Shown: one piece after another, positions 7,576 to 15,468 of the stretch
Layout: each line of letters starts with the position of its first letter
How positions within the stretch are numbered: position 1 is the first letter of the stretch
DNA from: Candidatus Poribacteria bacterium
Lineage (GTDB): Bacteria > Poribacteria > WGA-4E > PCPOR2b
Length of the DNA stretch: 64,000 nt
Direction: 5' to 3'
Assembly (NCBI GenBank): GCA_003635265.1
Contig: PYIZ01000028.1
Coordinates: 1-64,000, forward strand
Notes under the pieces: model-generated
Seen by the model: the letters and a program-made list of their open reading frames with translations, nothing else
Told to the model about the DNA's origin: nothing
Database searches by the model: none
Made by a program: the position numbers and the translations under genes

Positions 7576-8784
7576 CTAAATTTTCTCGCCAATTCGCATC
7601 AATCGATCAGCTGCCTCACGCAATGTCGCTTCGTCCTTGCTGAACATAAATCGCAGCTTCGTTCTACCGAGTTCTGGACGGCTATAGAAACTCGATCCCG
7701 GCACCCCACCGACACCGATCTCCTTTACAAGCCAGTGTGCAAATTCGGTATCATCAGAAAAACCAAAATTGCTGATGTCAGTCATGATGTAGTACGCGCC
7801 TTCGGGAATATAACACTGAAATCCTGCCTTCCGCAACAGTCCTGAAAACAGTTTGCGATTATCATCATACTTTTTGACCAGTTCCCGATAGTATTCCTGC
7901 CCCAATTGCAGGGCAACCACTCCTGCTTGCTGCAATGGGTGTGGGGCTCCAACCGTCAAGAAGTCGTGCATCTTGCGGATGGCGTTTGCCAGATATTCGG
8001 GTGCGATCACGTAGCCAAGCCGCCAGCCGGTCATTGAGTAGGTCTTGCTCAACCCTGAAACGGTAATTGTCCGATCTCGCATCTCTGGCAGAGAACCGAT
8101 GCTGATATGCGGACGCTCGTCGTAAATCATGTGTTCATAGATCTCGTCCGTCACGGCGAGGCTGTCAAACTCGCAGCAGAGCGCAGCGATCTCTTTCAAT
8201 TCCTCGTGCGTGAACACTTTGCCGATCGGATTGCTGGGCGTGTTCAAAACAATCGCCTTCGTGTTTTTGCTGAAAGCCTTACGCAGTTCATCGGGATCGT
8301 AGGTAAAGATATCACCTCTCTCCGGACAGCGTGTCTCCCGTAACGGCACGTAGATGGGCGTCGCACCAGAGATGATTGTGTCAGGACCGTAGTTCTCATA
8401 GAACGGCTCAAAGATTACGATTTCATCGCCGGGATTGATAATCGCTAGCAGCGACGACATCATGCCCTCTGTCGAGCCGCAGGTAACGGTGACGTTCCGA
8501 TCCGGATCCGTTGGAATGCCGTTAAACGCTGTCACCTTGCGAGCAATCGCTTCACGGAATAGTGGTGTCCCCCAAGTAATGCTGTATTGATTGTATCCCT
8601 CGCGGATGGCGTCAATCGCCGCTTCTTTGACCTCGTCGGGCGGCTCAAAGCCGGGCGTCCCTTGCGACAGGTTGATCGCATCGTAGCGGTTGCAGAGCTG
8701 CGTCATCCCCCGGATAACCGATTCAGTAAACAGGGTCGATTTGTGCGAAGTCATCGGTTTTGAAGTTGATGATCTGTTTTTCAT
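7576..8784 (-). CDS. PLP-dependent aminotransferase, class I/II
   Basis: 402 aa, standard length for fold-type I aspartate/kynurenine-type aminotransferases. Visible motifs: INLSQGTPGFEPPDEV near the N-terminus, TCGSTEGMMSSLLAI, NTPSNPIGKVFTHEEL, a conserved Asp/Tyr pair (AVTDEIYEHMIY), the PLP lysine in TVSGLSKTYSMTGWRLGY, and the C-terminal substrate Arg in TKLRFMFSKDE. Amino-acid substrate cannot be told. An internal ATG (MTSHKS) after ten residues is an alternative start. It lies 15 nt downstream of the Gfo/Idh/MocA gene on the same strand, so the two are likely co-transcribed. Confidence 0.93.
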   Translation of the reverse strand: MKNRSSTSKPMTSHKSTLFTESVIRGMTQLCNRYDAINLSQGTPGFEPPDEVKEAAIDAIREGYNQYSITWGTPLFREAIARKVTAFNGIPTDPDRNVTVTCGSTEGMMSSLLAIINPGDEIVIFEPFYENYGPDTIISGATPIYVPLRETRCPERGDIFTYDPDELRKAFSKNTKAIVLNTPSNPIGKVFTHEELKEIAALCCEFDSLAVTDEIYEHMIYDERPHISIGSLPEMRDRTITVSGLSKTYSMTGWRLGYVIAPEYLANAIRKMHDFLTVGAPHPLQQAGVVALQLGQEYYRELVKKYDDNRKLFSGLLRKAGFQCYIPEGAYYIMTDISNFGFSDDTEFAHWLVKEIGVGGVPGSSFYSRPELGRTKLRFMFSKDEATLREAADRLMRIGEKI

Positions 8785-8799
8785 GTCAATTGTACCGCC

Positions 8800-9858
8800 C
8801 TACGGCTGCATTGATTCTCCGCGAAGTAAGAACGCGCGGATGTCATACCGTCCCGGACGTTCAACCAGCAAGTCACCGCTCTCAATCATCACTTCAAGCG
8901 GTGAAGCGTGGGTGCGGACTGGCATCTGGACCACTTCGTGCAGACGTGCCGAGTCGTAAATTGCCATGATAATCTCCACGGCGGCACGTCCGTTTATCGC
9001 TTCGCCGCGATGCCCCGTTTTCCCTTCGATCCACGTGAGTAACTCTCGTACCTGCGCCACGGAAGGATCTTCCCCCTCCGCTCGACGATCTTGCCATTTT
9101 GCCCGCTTGCTGTTGAGCAGGAGGGCGCGCTGTTCGGTCAGATCTATGATACCATCGGAACCGTAGATGATTCCGCCTTGATAGTTGGGACCTGCGATCT
9201 CCTGAAGCAGCAGTCCGACACAGCCGCCTTGGAAGCCAATAATCCCCGCGCTCCGATCTTCAATCGGTATATCACGCTCGTAGCGCTCCGTCTTGCGCTC
9301 GACGTTACCAATGACCCACTCGGCGTCCGGATCACCAAGAACATAGCGCATCATGTCAAACAGGTGGGAGCAATCATTCAGAAGACCTTGACCGCCTCTG
9401 CACACAATTTGGCGTGGTTCCCCTATTGCGCCGTCAGCGATCAATTCACGGGCGTCTGTCCAAACCGGGTTGAACCGGCGTTGATGTGCGATCGCAACCT
9501 TGACATCGTTTCGCTGTGCTGCAATCAGCATTTCGTCACACTCGCCAAGATTGGTCCCCATCGGCTTCTCACAGAGCACCGCTTTCGGCTTCCGAGCGCA
9601 AGCGGCGATTGTCATGGGAGCGTGGAGTCTGTGCCATGTTGCAACGCTCACGATATCAAGATTCTCTTTGTCGAGCATCTCACGAGGATCAAGATAGCGC
9701 GTCTGAATGTTGTGGTTTTCCCCGAAAGCATTTAGTGCTTCCTCAACGGGGTCAGCGATGGCGACGATTTCGACCTCCTCGACACCTCGATAGCCATGTA
9801 CATGGAGCCCGGCAATGCCGCCACAACCGATAATTCCAACACGATATTTATCTGCCAT
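8800..9858 (-). CDS. Gfo/Idh/MocA-family NAD(P) oxidoreductase
   Basis: 352 aa. N-terminal Rossmann fold with VGIIGCGGIAGLHVHGY and the family's EKP motif (VLCEKPMGTNLGECDEM), followed by the mixed alpha/beta substrate domain with CSHLFDMMRYVLGDP, the region that positions the catalytic His/Asp. Such enzymes oxidise or reduce hydroxyl groups of sugars, inositols and related compounds; the substrate is not predictable here. The start is supported by AGAGAGGA about 9 nt upstream. Second gene of a likely oxidoreductase / Gfo-Idh-MocA / aminotransferase run on the minus strand. Confidence 0.93.
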   Translation of the reverse strand: MADKYRVGIIGCGGIAGLHVHGYRGVEEVEIVAIADPVEEALNAFGENHNIQTRYLDPREMLDKENLDIVSVATWHRLHAPMTIAACARKPKAVLCEKPMGTNLGECDEMLIAAQRNDVKVAIAHQRRFNPVWTDARELIADGAIGEPRQIVCRGGQGLLNDCSHLFDMMRYVLGDPDAEWVIGNVERKTERYERDIPIEDRSAGIIGFQGGCVGLLLQEIAGPNYQGGIIYGSDGIIDLTEQRALLLNSKRAKWQDRRAEGEDPSVAQVRELLTWIEGKTGHRGEAINGRAAVEIIMAIYDSARLHEVVQMPVRTHASPLEVMIESGDLLVERPGRYDIRAFLLRGESMQP

Positions 9859-9878
9859 ACTGTTGATTCCTCTCTAAA

Positions 9879-10886
9879 TTAGGTGACTTTGACCAACTGT
9901 TTGCCGATATTGCTTCCCTTCAGCATCCCGATGAATGCGGCGGGTGCGTTCTCAAACCCTTCTGTTATCTCCTCTCGGTATTTCAATTTTCCAGCCTGAA
10001 TCCACTCCGCCATCTGTCGAAGTCCATCATCGTGTTTATCCACAAACTCAAAGACGAGAAATCCCTCAATCTTCGCCCGTTTGACGATGAGGTGCCACAG
10101 AAAACGGGGACCTTGTTCCGGGTTTTCCAGATTATACTGGGAAATCTGACCGCAGATTGACACCCGCGCTTTCACGTTGATCAAGGGAAAAACGGCATCG
10201 GTAATCGCGCCGCCAACGTTATCGAAATAAACATCAATTCCGTCAGGACATTGCTCGGCTAGCTTCGCACCGTAATCCTCAGTGGTTTTGTAGTTGAATG
10301 CGGCATCAAAGCCGAGTTCGTCAACAACGTAATCTGCCTTTTCGTCGCTACCAGCACTGCCAACAGCGCGGCAACCCTTTATTTTGGCAATCTGTCCTAC
10401 TGCAGAACCGACCGCTCCCGCCGCTGCAGACACAAACACTGTTTCTCCCGGCTGTGGGTTGCAGATGTCCAACAAGCCGAAGTACGCCGTCAAGCCCGGC
10501 ATACCAAGAATCCCCAAGGCCGTCGATATGGGCGCGAGGGTTGGATCCACTTTCCGGAGATTGCCCCCATCAGAGACACCATACTCCTGCCAACCGAGCC
10601 CGCCTGTAGCGATATCTCCCACCTGAAAGTCTGGGTTTTTGGACTCAATGACTTCGCCAACAACGCTGCCCACCATCGCCTCACCGATCTGTACGTTTGG
10701 AGCGTAGGAGGCTCTGTCATTCATCCGTCCGCGCATATATGGATCTACAGATAGGTAATTGGTGCGGACAAGTACCTCCCCATCATCGGGGGCGGGAATC
10801 GGTTCGGTCACTAGGTCAAAATCTGATGGCTTTGGATAGCCAACGGGCCTTGCAGCTAAAGTAAATTTTCGATTAACGTTTGACAT
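9879..10886 (-). CDS. CurA-like NADP-dependent MDR reductase
   Basis: 335 aa, zinc-independent medium-chain dehydrogenase/reductase of the CurA / prostaglandin-reductase group. Motifs: LSVDPYMRGRMND, VGEAMVGSVVGEVIESKNPDFQVGD-type segment, MPGLTAYFGLLDI, nucleotide-binding VFVSAAAGAVGSAVGQIAKIKGCRAVG, DVYFDNVGG, and ISQYN near the C-terminus. Relatives reduce alpha,beta-unsaturated ketones or aldehydes with NADPH. The gene ends 20 nt before the Gfo/Idh/MocA start, so they probably share a transcript. No Zn-binding Cys/His set is present, as expected for this subgroup. Confidence 0.92.
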   Translation of the reverse strand: MSNVNRKFTLAARPVGYPKPSDFDLVTEPIPAPDDGEVLVRTNYLSVDPYMRGRMNDRASYAPNVQIGEAMVGSVVGEVIESKNPDFQVGDIATGGLGWQEYGVSDGGNLRKVDPTLAPISTALGILGMPGLTAYFGLLDICNPQPGETVFVSAAAGAVGSAVGQIAKIKGCRAVGSAGSDEKADYVVDELGFDAAFNYKTTEDYGAKLAEQCPDGIDVYFDNVGGAITDAVFPLINVKARVSICGQISQYNLENPEQGPRFLWHLIVKRAKIEGFLVFEFVDKHDDGLRQMAEWIQAGKLKYREEITEGFENAPAAFIGMLKGSNIGKQLVKVT

Positions 10887-10925
10887 TGTAATATTTCCTC
10901 CGAAAAAGGTATTTTGAGACGCCGA

Positions 10926-11387
10926 TTAGATCCCGTCTTTTTGGCACTCGACACAGTATCCCAAGATTTCATTTCTATATTTCACCGGCTTGAACCTGTG
11001 CGTTTCGCAAACCTCTTCTTGGAGTGCGTCGATCTCCGGACTTTCAAACTCGATGATACTACTACATCGCAGACAGATCAGGTGAGCATGTTCTTGGCGC
11101 GAATGGATGTGTTCATAGTGCGACTGTTTCTGCGCATCAATCACCTCCGTCAGCAGCCCACTTTTGACCAGAAGCGGTAACGTCCGATAGATCGTCGCAC
11201 GCGAAGCGGTATATCCGTTTTGGCGCATGCGCATCAACAGGTCATCCGCGCGGAAATGATCGTCGTAAGCGAAGACCTGTTCGAGGATGTTGCGCCGCTC
11301 CGATGTGAGTCGGAGTGCATTGCTTTCAAGATATTTGCTGAATTGTTGGATAACTTGTGGTTGAATCGGTTCTTTGTTCTGTTCCAT
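10926..11387 (-). CDS. Fur-family transcriptional regulator
   Basis: 153 aa. N-terminal winged helix (LRLTSERRNILEQVFAYDDHFRADDLLMRM... ASRATIYRTLPLLVKSGLL) and C-terminal dimerisation/metal domain with His-rich EHIHSRQEHAHLICLRCSSIIEF and a second CVEC, i.e. two CxxC pairs for structural zinc. Could be Fur, PerR or Zur; the motifs do not decide. GGAGATAT just before the ATG is the SD. The next gene downstream is the CurA-like reductase about 40 nt away, so regulator and oxidoreductases may be linked. A 28-bp palindrome lies 70 nt upstream at 11456-11483. Confidence 0.92.
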   Translation of the reverse strand: MEQNKEPIQPQVIQQFSKYLESNALRLTSERRNILEQVFAYDDHFRADDLLMRMRQNGYTASRATIYRTLPLLVKSGLLTEVIDAQKQSHYEHIHSRQEHAHLICLRCSSIIEFESPEIDALQEEVCETHRFKPVKYRNEILGYCVECQKDGI

Positions 11388-11455
11388 GATACATATCTCC
11401 CTGTTTATTGATTAGTGCGTATGTCAATGTTATATTTCTTTTTTCAGTTTCTGTC

Positions 11456-11483
11456 GTAGGGAATAATGATCGTTGTTCCCTAC
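11456..11483. repeat. 28-bp imperfect palindrome, GTAGGG family
   Basis: Arms GTAGGGAATAATGA and TCGTTGTTCCCTAC. Same length and ends as the perfect palindrome at 48507-48534. It overlaps the stop codon of the PIN-like gene by one base and sits between that gene and fur, where the transcript could form a hairpin. Confidence 0.7.
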
Positions 11484-11905
11484 TAAGGACAGGTATCTTT
11501 ACGTAGCAAGCGTGAATGGCTTTTTGTTTGGTACACTCTGCCACCGACCAAATTGCGATTTTTAAAGTCCTCGTGTAATCTTCTGTCATTGGAAATCAGT
11601 ACTTTCACATCTGCTATAATGGCTAATGCAATAATATGCGGGTCGTCTGATTCTATTTTACCTTCTAGTTCAGCCGCTTTCTCTTGCACATCTTGAGCGG
11701 ATATTTCCTTGAGCTTGCTTCTCCTCTGCAGCTCCCTTCTCAACTGGATACCTCCCCCTCTTTCCCACTCTTCTTCAAACTTTTTGGTACTAGCGTAAGC
11801 GATTTTGCCATTTTGTCGATCCAACCAATTCCACACTGGCTTCATATCCTCATCGGCTGGCTCATTAAATTTACCGATATTGTTGACATCCAAAATAACA
11901 CACAT
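11483..11905 (-). CDS. PIN-like nuclease, partner of the ATPase
   Basis: 140 aa. The PIN-type acidic pattern can be followed: ILDVNNI (D6) at the N-terminus, an acidic central stretch (FEEEWERGG), SDDPHIIALAIIADVKVLISNDRRLHEDF with the two later Asp positions and the usual 'LISND' strand. PIN proteins are metal-dependent RNases, often VapC-type toxins. It begins 3 nt after the stop of the upstream ATPase gene, so the two are surely co-translated. It lacks the classical VapB antitoxin; the ATPase may control it instead, as in other ATPase-nuclease pairs (inference). Confidence 0.75.
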   Translation of the reverse strand: MCVILDVNNIGKFNEPADEDMKPVWNWLDRQNGKIAYASTKKFEEEWERGGGIQLRRELQRRSKLKEISAQDVQEKAAELEGKIESDDPHIIALAIIADVKVLISNDRRLHEDFKNRNLVGGRVYQTKSHSRLLRKDTCP

Positions 11906-11908
11906 CGA

Positions 11909-13207
11909 TTAATCCTCAAAACCCATGAGTTCACGGTATTCTTTCATGAAAAATTCTCCATAATGCGGCGGCACCCCCTGCATATTAGCCATTTTATCAA
12001 AACTGATATTATGTACCTTGACAACATTCCCTTTTGGCTCAAAATATATCAACGACACATCTTCGGGATGGATGGTGCCCTTTCTGATTTCAACACGCGC
12101 CCGGTCAATCATATAATCGCTATGTGTTTCAACGATAAACGCCCGATTACCGTCGCTTGCCAGTGTTGCTAGTAAAGAGGAGAGTTCTGCCTGCACCCTC
12201 GGGTGGAGATGGATTTCAGGTTGTTGTAATAAGGAAATAGGCATCGGTCCTATACGCATAATCCCACTTAGACTTTGGCGAAAAATAGGATATTCCAAAA
12301 CACGTGCCAAGATTGGCAAAATTTGACTGACACCGTAACCAACATCGACAATATTAGAATTAGGCCCCTTCACCTTGACCTTCAGTTGGAATGGGCTGCC
12401 TCTTGAGCCACCAAGGTTAATAACTTCTATGTTCTGAAACAGCCCCGAACGCTGCCCAAAATCAATCAACTGCTCTTTCAAAGTTTCCCACTCCTCTTTT
12501 TCGGTCGCTTTTGTTTCCATAAACCACATCGGCACGTGGCTGCCTTCAGGATCATAATATTGCCTTGTCGGATTATAGACCCGCTCAGGTTGTGAGCGAA
12601 TCGGTGCGGCACTACATACGAATAGATTATCCCTAATATCATCCCATAGGTCTTCAATATTCCTTAAATGATTGAGTAAAGCCTTTTCGTCCTCAGATAC
12701 TCGTTCCCATCTATGAGTAAAATCCGCTGAAAGGTAGTGAAAAGAGTTGGCATCCAAAAACGCAGAGGTCACATCTACCTGATACTGATTCTGTTCTCTA
12801 TCAACGGACACTAAACGTGCACTCATTATATCGCTCGCTCTTAGGACGATCTCGCTATCAGTTAATTTCACATTTATTGAACTGACAACTGGCTCAACAC
12901 CTCCCCGTCTTTCGGCAAATTCAACGGCGTACTCAACATCTCCATGGAAAGTAAATCCTAGCTTAAATATCTTCTCTTTTTTTCTACTGTTTCTGACAAT
13001 CTCCTTAAAGATTCCCATTGAATAGGGCGGTGAATTAAAATCGATTCCTCCATCTATCAGATAATCTGCTAATGTTTGGAAACATGCCAACGCCGTGGTT
13101 TTGCCGGTGCTGTTTTCCCCGACCAAAAACGTCAGGGGGCGAATATTAAACTCTTGTCGTCCAGCAAAACAGCGTACTTCCTCCATTGTAAATTGAGTGA
13201 TGTTCAT
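11909..13207 (-). CDS. OLD-like AAA/ABC ATPase with DUF3696 tail
   Basis: 432 aa. Walker A LVGENSTGKTT (residues 30-37) in a RecF/SMC-type start (ITQFTMEEVRCFAGRQEF... RPLTFLVGEN). A central insert carries no recognised domain. The signature is VDVGYGVSQILPILARVL, Walker B LLQQPEIHLHPRVQAEL, H-loop FIVETHSDYMIDRARVEIRKG, and the C-terminal DUF3696-like piece ends EFFMKEYRELMGFED. QQPE instead of EEPE is usual in this family. Proteins of this class act as sensors in anti-phage pairs (Septu, PARIS, retron accessory genes). Here the pair is a PIN-like nuclease encoded 3 nt downstream, with a membrane protein gene 81 nt upstream. Confidence 0.88.
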   Translation of the reverse strand: MNITQFTMEEVRCFAGRQEFNIRPLTFLVGENSTGKTTALACFQTLADYLIDGGIDFNSPPYSMGIFKEIVRNSRKKEKIFKLGFTFHGDVEYAVEFAERRGGVEPVVSSINVKLTDSEIVLRASDIMSARLVSVDREQNQYQVDVTSAFLDANSFHYLSADFTHRWERVSEDEKALLNHLRNIEDLWDDIRDNLFVCSAAPIRSQPERVYNPTRQYYDPEGSHVPMWFMETKATEKEEWETLKEQLIDFGQRSGLFQNIEVINLGGSRGSPFQLKVKVKGPNSNIVDVGYGVSQILPILARVLEYPIFRQSLSGIMRIGPMPISLLQQPEIHLHPRVQAELSSLLATLASDGNRAFIVETHSDYMIDRARVEIRKGTIHPEDVSLIYFEPKGNVVKVHNISFDKMANMQGVPPHYGEFFMKEYRELMGFED

Positions 13208-13288
13208 CCGGTTACCCCCTGCGTCTCATCTTCCAGATAGCGCGTTCTATAAGTATTCAATAACTTTCTGCTGGATTTGGAGCTATTA

Positions 13289-13954
13289 TTATCTTGAATT
13301 ATCGGCATCAAGCACCGAGTTAATCTCCCTTATTACAACCAACAATTTATGCACAAACTGTTTAATCGGTTCCAAAAAACCCAAAAGATGCAATATCGTC
13401 AGGATTGCGGCTACAATTATGATTAGATAAAGAATTCCCTTAACTAGCCTGCCTACTACTGACGCTTTGATCTTTTGTCGGTTAAAGCCAAGTATTCCAA
13501 TGACAATAAATGGCAGATCCGAAATTGTATCAAGTACCCGCCCTAGGTAAAAGAACGGATTGATTGTTCTGACAAATGCTGATCTACGGTTGGATTCATA
13601 TTCTCCAATGGCTCTATCTATGAGACCCAGTACATTGTTGGGACCTATATCAAATTGATCGAGATTAAAAATATCCTCAATTAGATCAATTTCTGTTTCA
13701 TCGCCTCCAGCTGCTGTAGGTCGTGTCCAAGAGAATGATGGATTTATTTCTGAATTAAGAATGATGGAATGTATTTCGCCCCTGAGTCGATTGATTTCGC
13801 GCCTAGCCTCCTTTGCAGCACTTTCTTCGACTCTGCCACCTCCGAGACCTACCCGGCTATTATTGAAATATCGAATCATGAGGGAACGGAATTCCCTCAG
13901 TTTATTTAACCGTCTTTTGTTCTCCCAAATTAATATTCTGGCGTAATGTCTCAC
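13289..13954 (-). CDS. Two-TM membrane protein next to ATPase/PIN pair
   Basis: 221 aa, family not recognised. A basic helical N-terminal third (ENKRRLNKLREFRSLMIRYFNN), an acidic middle (ETEIDLIEDIFNLDQFD), then two hydrophobic segments (LPFIVIGILGF about 140-155; GILYLIIIVAAILTILHLLGFL about 172-193) and a short amphipathic tail. Starts at GTG 13954 with AAGGAG about 10 nt upstream. Same strand as, and 81 nt upstream of, the OLD-like ATPase, so it may be the first gene of a three-gene module. A membrane effector or sensor role is possible but only inferred from position. Confidence 0.65.
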   Translation of the reverse strand: MRHYARILIWENKRRLNKLREFRSLMIRYFNNSRVGLGGGRVEESAAKEARREINRLRGEIHSIILNSEINPSFSWTRPTAAGGDETEIDLIEDIFNLDQFDIGPNNVLGLIDRAIGEYESNRRSAFVRTINPFFYLGRVLDTISDLPFIVIGILGFNRQKIKASVVGRLVKGILYLIIIVAAILTILHLLGFLEPIKQFVHKLLVVIREINSVLDADNSR

Positions 13955-14071
13955 TAATGTGATCTCTCCTTACAATAACTGCAATACAAATCCCGGCGAT
14001 ACCCCTTGGGCATCGGCACACCTATTGTAACGCTTGCCCCTGTCCTTTCGGTTCTTAATGTTCTGGAGCAT

Positions 14072-14605
14072 TCAAACCACTTCAGTGTTCCGCTCCATGG
14101 CAAGCAATTTCCGTTTCCAATGCAGCCCACCCGTATAGCCACCGAGTCCCCCGTCACTACGGACGACCCGATGACACGGCACGATAATCGCCAGTGGATT
14201 CGCACCCATCGCACCGCCAACGGCTCGCATTGCGTTCGGATTACCAATCTCCCCCGCAATCCAACCGTAGCTTTGGACCACCCCGTAAGGAATCCGAAGG
14301 GCGGTCTCCCAAACGCGCTGCTGAAACGGCGTTCCGGTACTTAAATCGAGTTCAACATCAAAATCAACCGGCACGCCATTGAAATATTTCGTCAGTAACT
14401 CCGACACTTTCAGCAGCTCCGGATCAAGCGGGTTGCGGGTCAGCGGATATAGACCTCGTTTACCATGTGAACCGTTGCGCAAGCGATCTTTTATGGCAAC
14501 CGCCGTTGGTGCGCCAAAGGTGACACGAGTAATGCCTTGATCCGACTTTGCAACGCCGACCCAGCCAAACGCTGATTCAAAACAGGTGTAATTCGTTATG
14601 GTCAT
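14072..14605 (-). CDS. ogt: Methylated-DNA--protein-cysteine methyltransferase
   Basis: 177 aa. Suicide repair enzyme that removes methyl from O6-methylguanine onto its own Cys. C-terminal domain: GTPFQQRVWETALRIPYGVVQSYGWIAGEIG, NAMRAVGGAMGANPLAIIVPCHRVVRSDGGLGGYTGGLHWKRKLLAME. The PCHRV acceptor Cys, the Asn-Ala-x-Arg and the YTGG motifs are all intact. The N-terminal half is the usual divergent domain. There is no AraC-like DNA-binding part, so it is Ogt-type rather than Ada. Its ATG overlaps the stop of the 77-aa gene upstream (ATGA type), showing translational coupling. Confidence 0.95.
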   Translation of the reverse strand: MTITNYTCFESAFGWVGVAKSDQGITRVTFGAPTAVAIKDRLRNGSHGKRGLYPLTRNPLDPELLKVSELLTKYFNGVPVDFDVELDLSTGTPFQQRVWETALRIPYGVVQSYGWIAGEIGNPNAMRAVGGAMGANPLAIIVPCHRVVRSDGGLGGYTGGLHWKRKLLAMERNTEVV

Positions 14606-14835
14606 ACAGCAGCTCCAAGCTGGGTGTCTTCACCTGCTGGAATTGACTCTCCTTCAACTTCAACCCTCACCCATTCGCGGCTGAGAGTCTCAAATAGGGT
14701 CATCACCTCCTGCCGCTGTGTGAGACTATCGAGCGGCACCTCAAAGGTAAGTGTCGCAAACTCTTCCTTCTGCACATCACCATCCTTGTCGAATTTCACA
14801 GGGGTAATCTGAATCTTTTTTAACTTTGCATCCAC
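14602..14835 (-). CDS. Small protein of unknown function, coupled to ogt
   Basis: 77 aa, acidic, beta-strand-rich with one helix (KIQITPVKFDKDGDVQKEEFATLTFEVPLD, then SLTQRQEVMTLFETLSREWVRVEVEGE). Starts at GTG 14835 with GGAGG 10 nt upstream. Its stop overlaps the ogt start. No homologous family comes to mind. The good SD and four-base overlap make it a real gene. The shape could suit a small DNA- or protein-binding partner, but nothing in the sequence shows this. Confidence 0.65.
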   Translation of the reverse strand: MDAKLKKIQITPVKFDKDGDVQKEEFATLTFEVPLDSLTQRQEVMTLFETLSREWVRVEVEGESIPAGEDTQLGAAV

Positions 14836-14866
14836 AGGCTAATTGCCTCCTTAAAAATTTGGTTTG

Positions 14867-15415
14867 TCATTCAAAGAGCTCGGTAACGGGGCACTGAAAA
14901 CCCGGAATTACATCGTCACCAATCAAGGTATCCTCCCCGGAGAGGACTTCAACGGAAGAATCAGATTTATAAACGTAAACCTGACGAGATTTTGGATAGA
15001 CTACCCAGATACATTTCACACCGACTTCCAAGCACTCATTGACCTTTTCGAGGATTTCTCTCGGTCGATCGTATGGCGAGACCACTTCGGCTATCAGATC
15101 AGGGACAATTTCCAGATAACCGTCAGAAGGGCTCTCAGGCAGTCTATGTTTTGCAATGAAAGCTGCGTCGGCAGCGCGGACCGTATCCGGATTTCGCGCG
15201 GTGTAAAATCCTGTTTCTGCTGCATATACCTTACCAAGGTCATTCTGTTTAACATATATTTGCAGCAACGATCCAAGAATCATTGCTAACTCGCCATGAA
15301 TATCTCCTGCCGGGCCCATCTGTATAATTCCTCCCTTTACCAATTCGACATGTCCAATCAGCTTGGAGGACATCTCAAGCAGTTGTTCTCCTGTGATTCT
15401 TTCTTGCGATTGCAT
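14867..15415 (-). CDS. Uma2-family (DUF820) restriction-endonuclease-like protein
   Basis: 182 aa. PD-(D/E)XK-like Uma2 fold: a helical start (RITGEQLLEMSS), VELVKGGIIQMGPAGDIHGELAMILGSLL, TGFYTARNPDTVRAADAAFIAKHRL (the conserved D of the 'R..D..f' segment), then PDLIAEVVSPYDRPREILEKVNECLEVGVKCIWVVYP with the E-x-K-type core and V-x-V-Y strand. Uma2 proteins are widespread in cyanobacteria and related genomes and their role is unsettled. The ATG at 15415 is preferred because AAGGAG lies 9 nt upstream; a TTG at 15424 sits directly on the SD. Stands just upstream of the small ogt-linked genes on the same strand. Confidence 0.9.
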   Translation of the reverse strand: MQSQERITGEQLLEMSSKLIGHVELVKGGIIQMGPAGDIHGELAMILGSLLQIYVKQNDLGKVYAAETGFYTARNPDTVRAADAAFIAKHRLPESPSDGYLEIVPDLIAEVVSPYDRPREILEKVNECLEVGVKCIWVVYPKSRQVYVYKSDSSVEVLSGEDTLIGDDVIPGFQCPVTELFE

Positions 15416-15468
15416 CGTGATCAACTCCTTCCAACCAAGTTGAGATTCTCCCGCGCCCTTATGGTATT

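Noticed and set aside
9091-9735. A 214-codon plus-strand frame.
   Set aside because: Complement of the Gfo/Idh/MocA gene, whose motifs and SD are clear.
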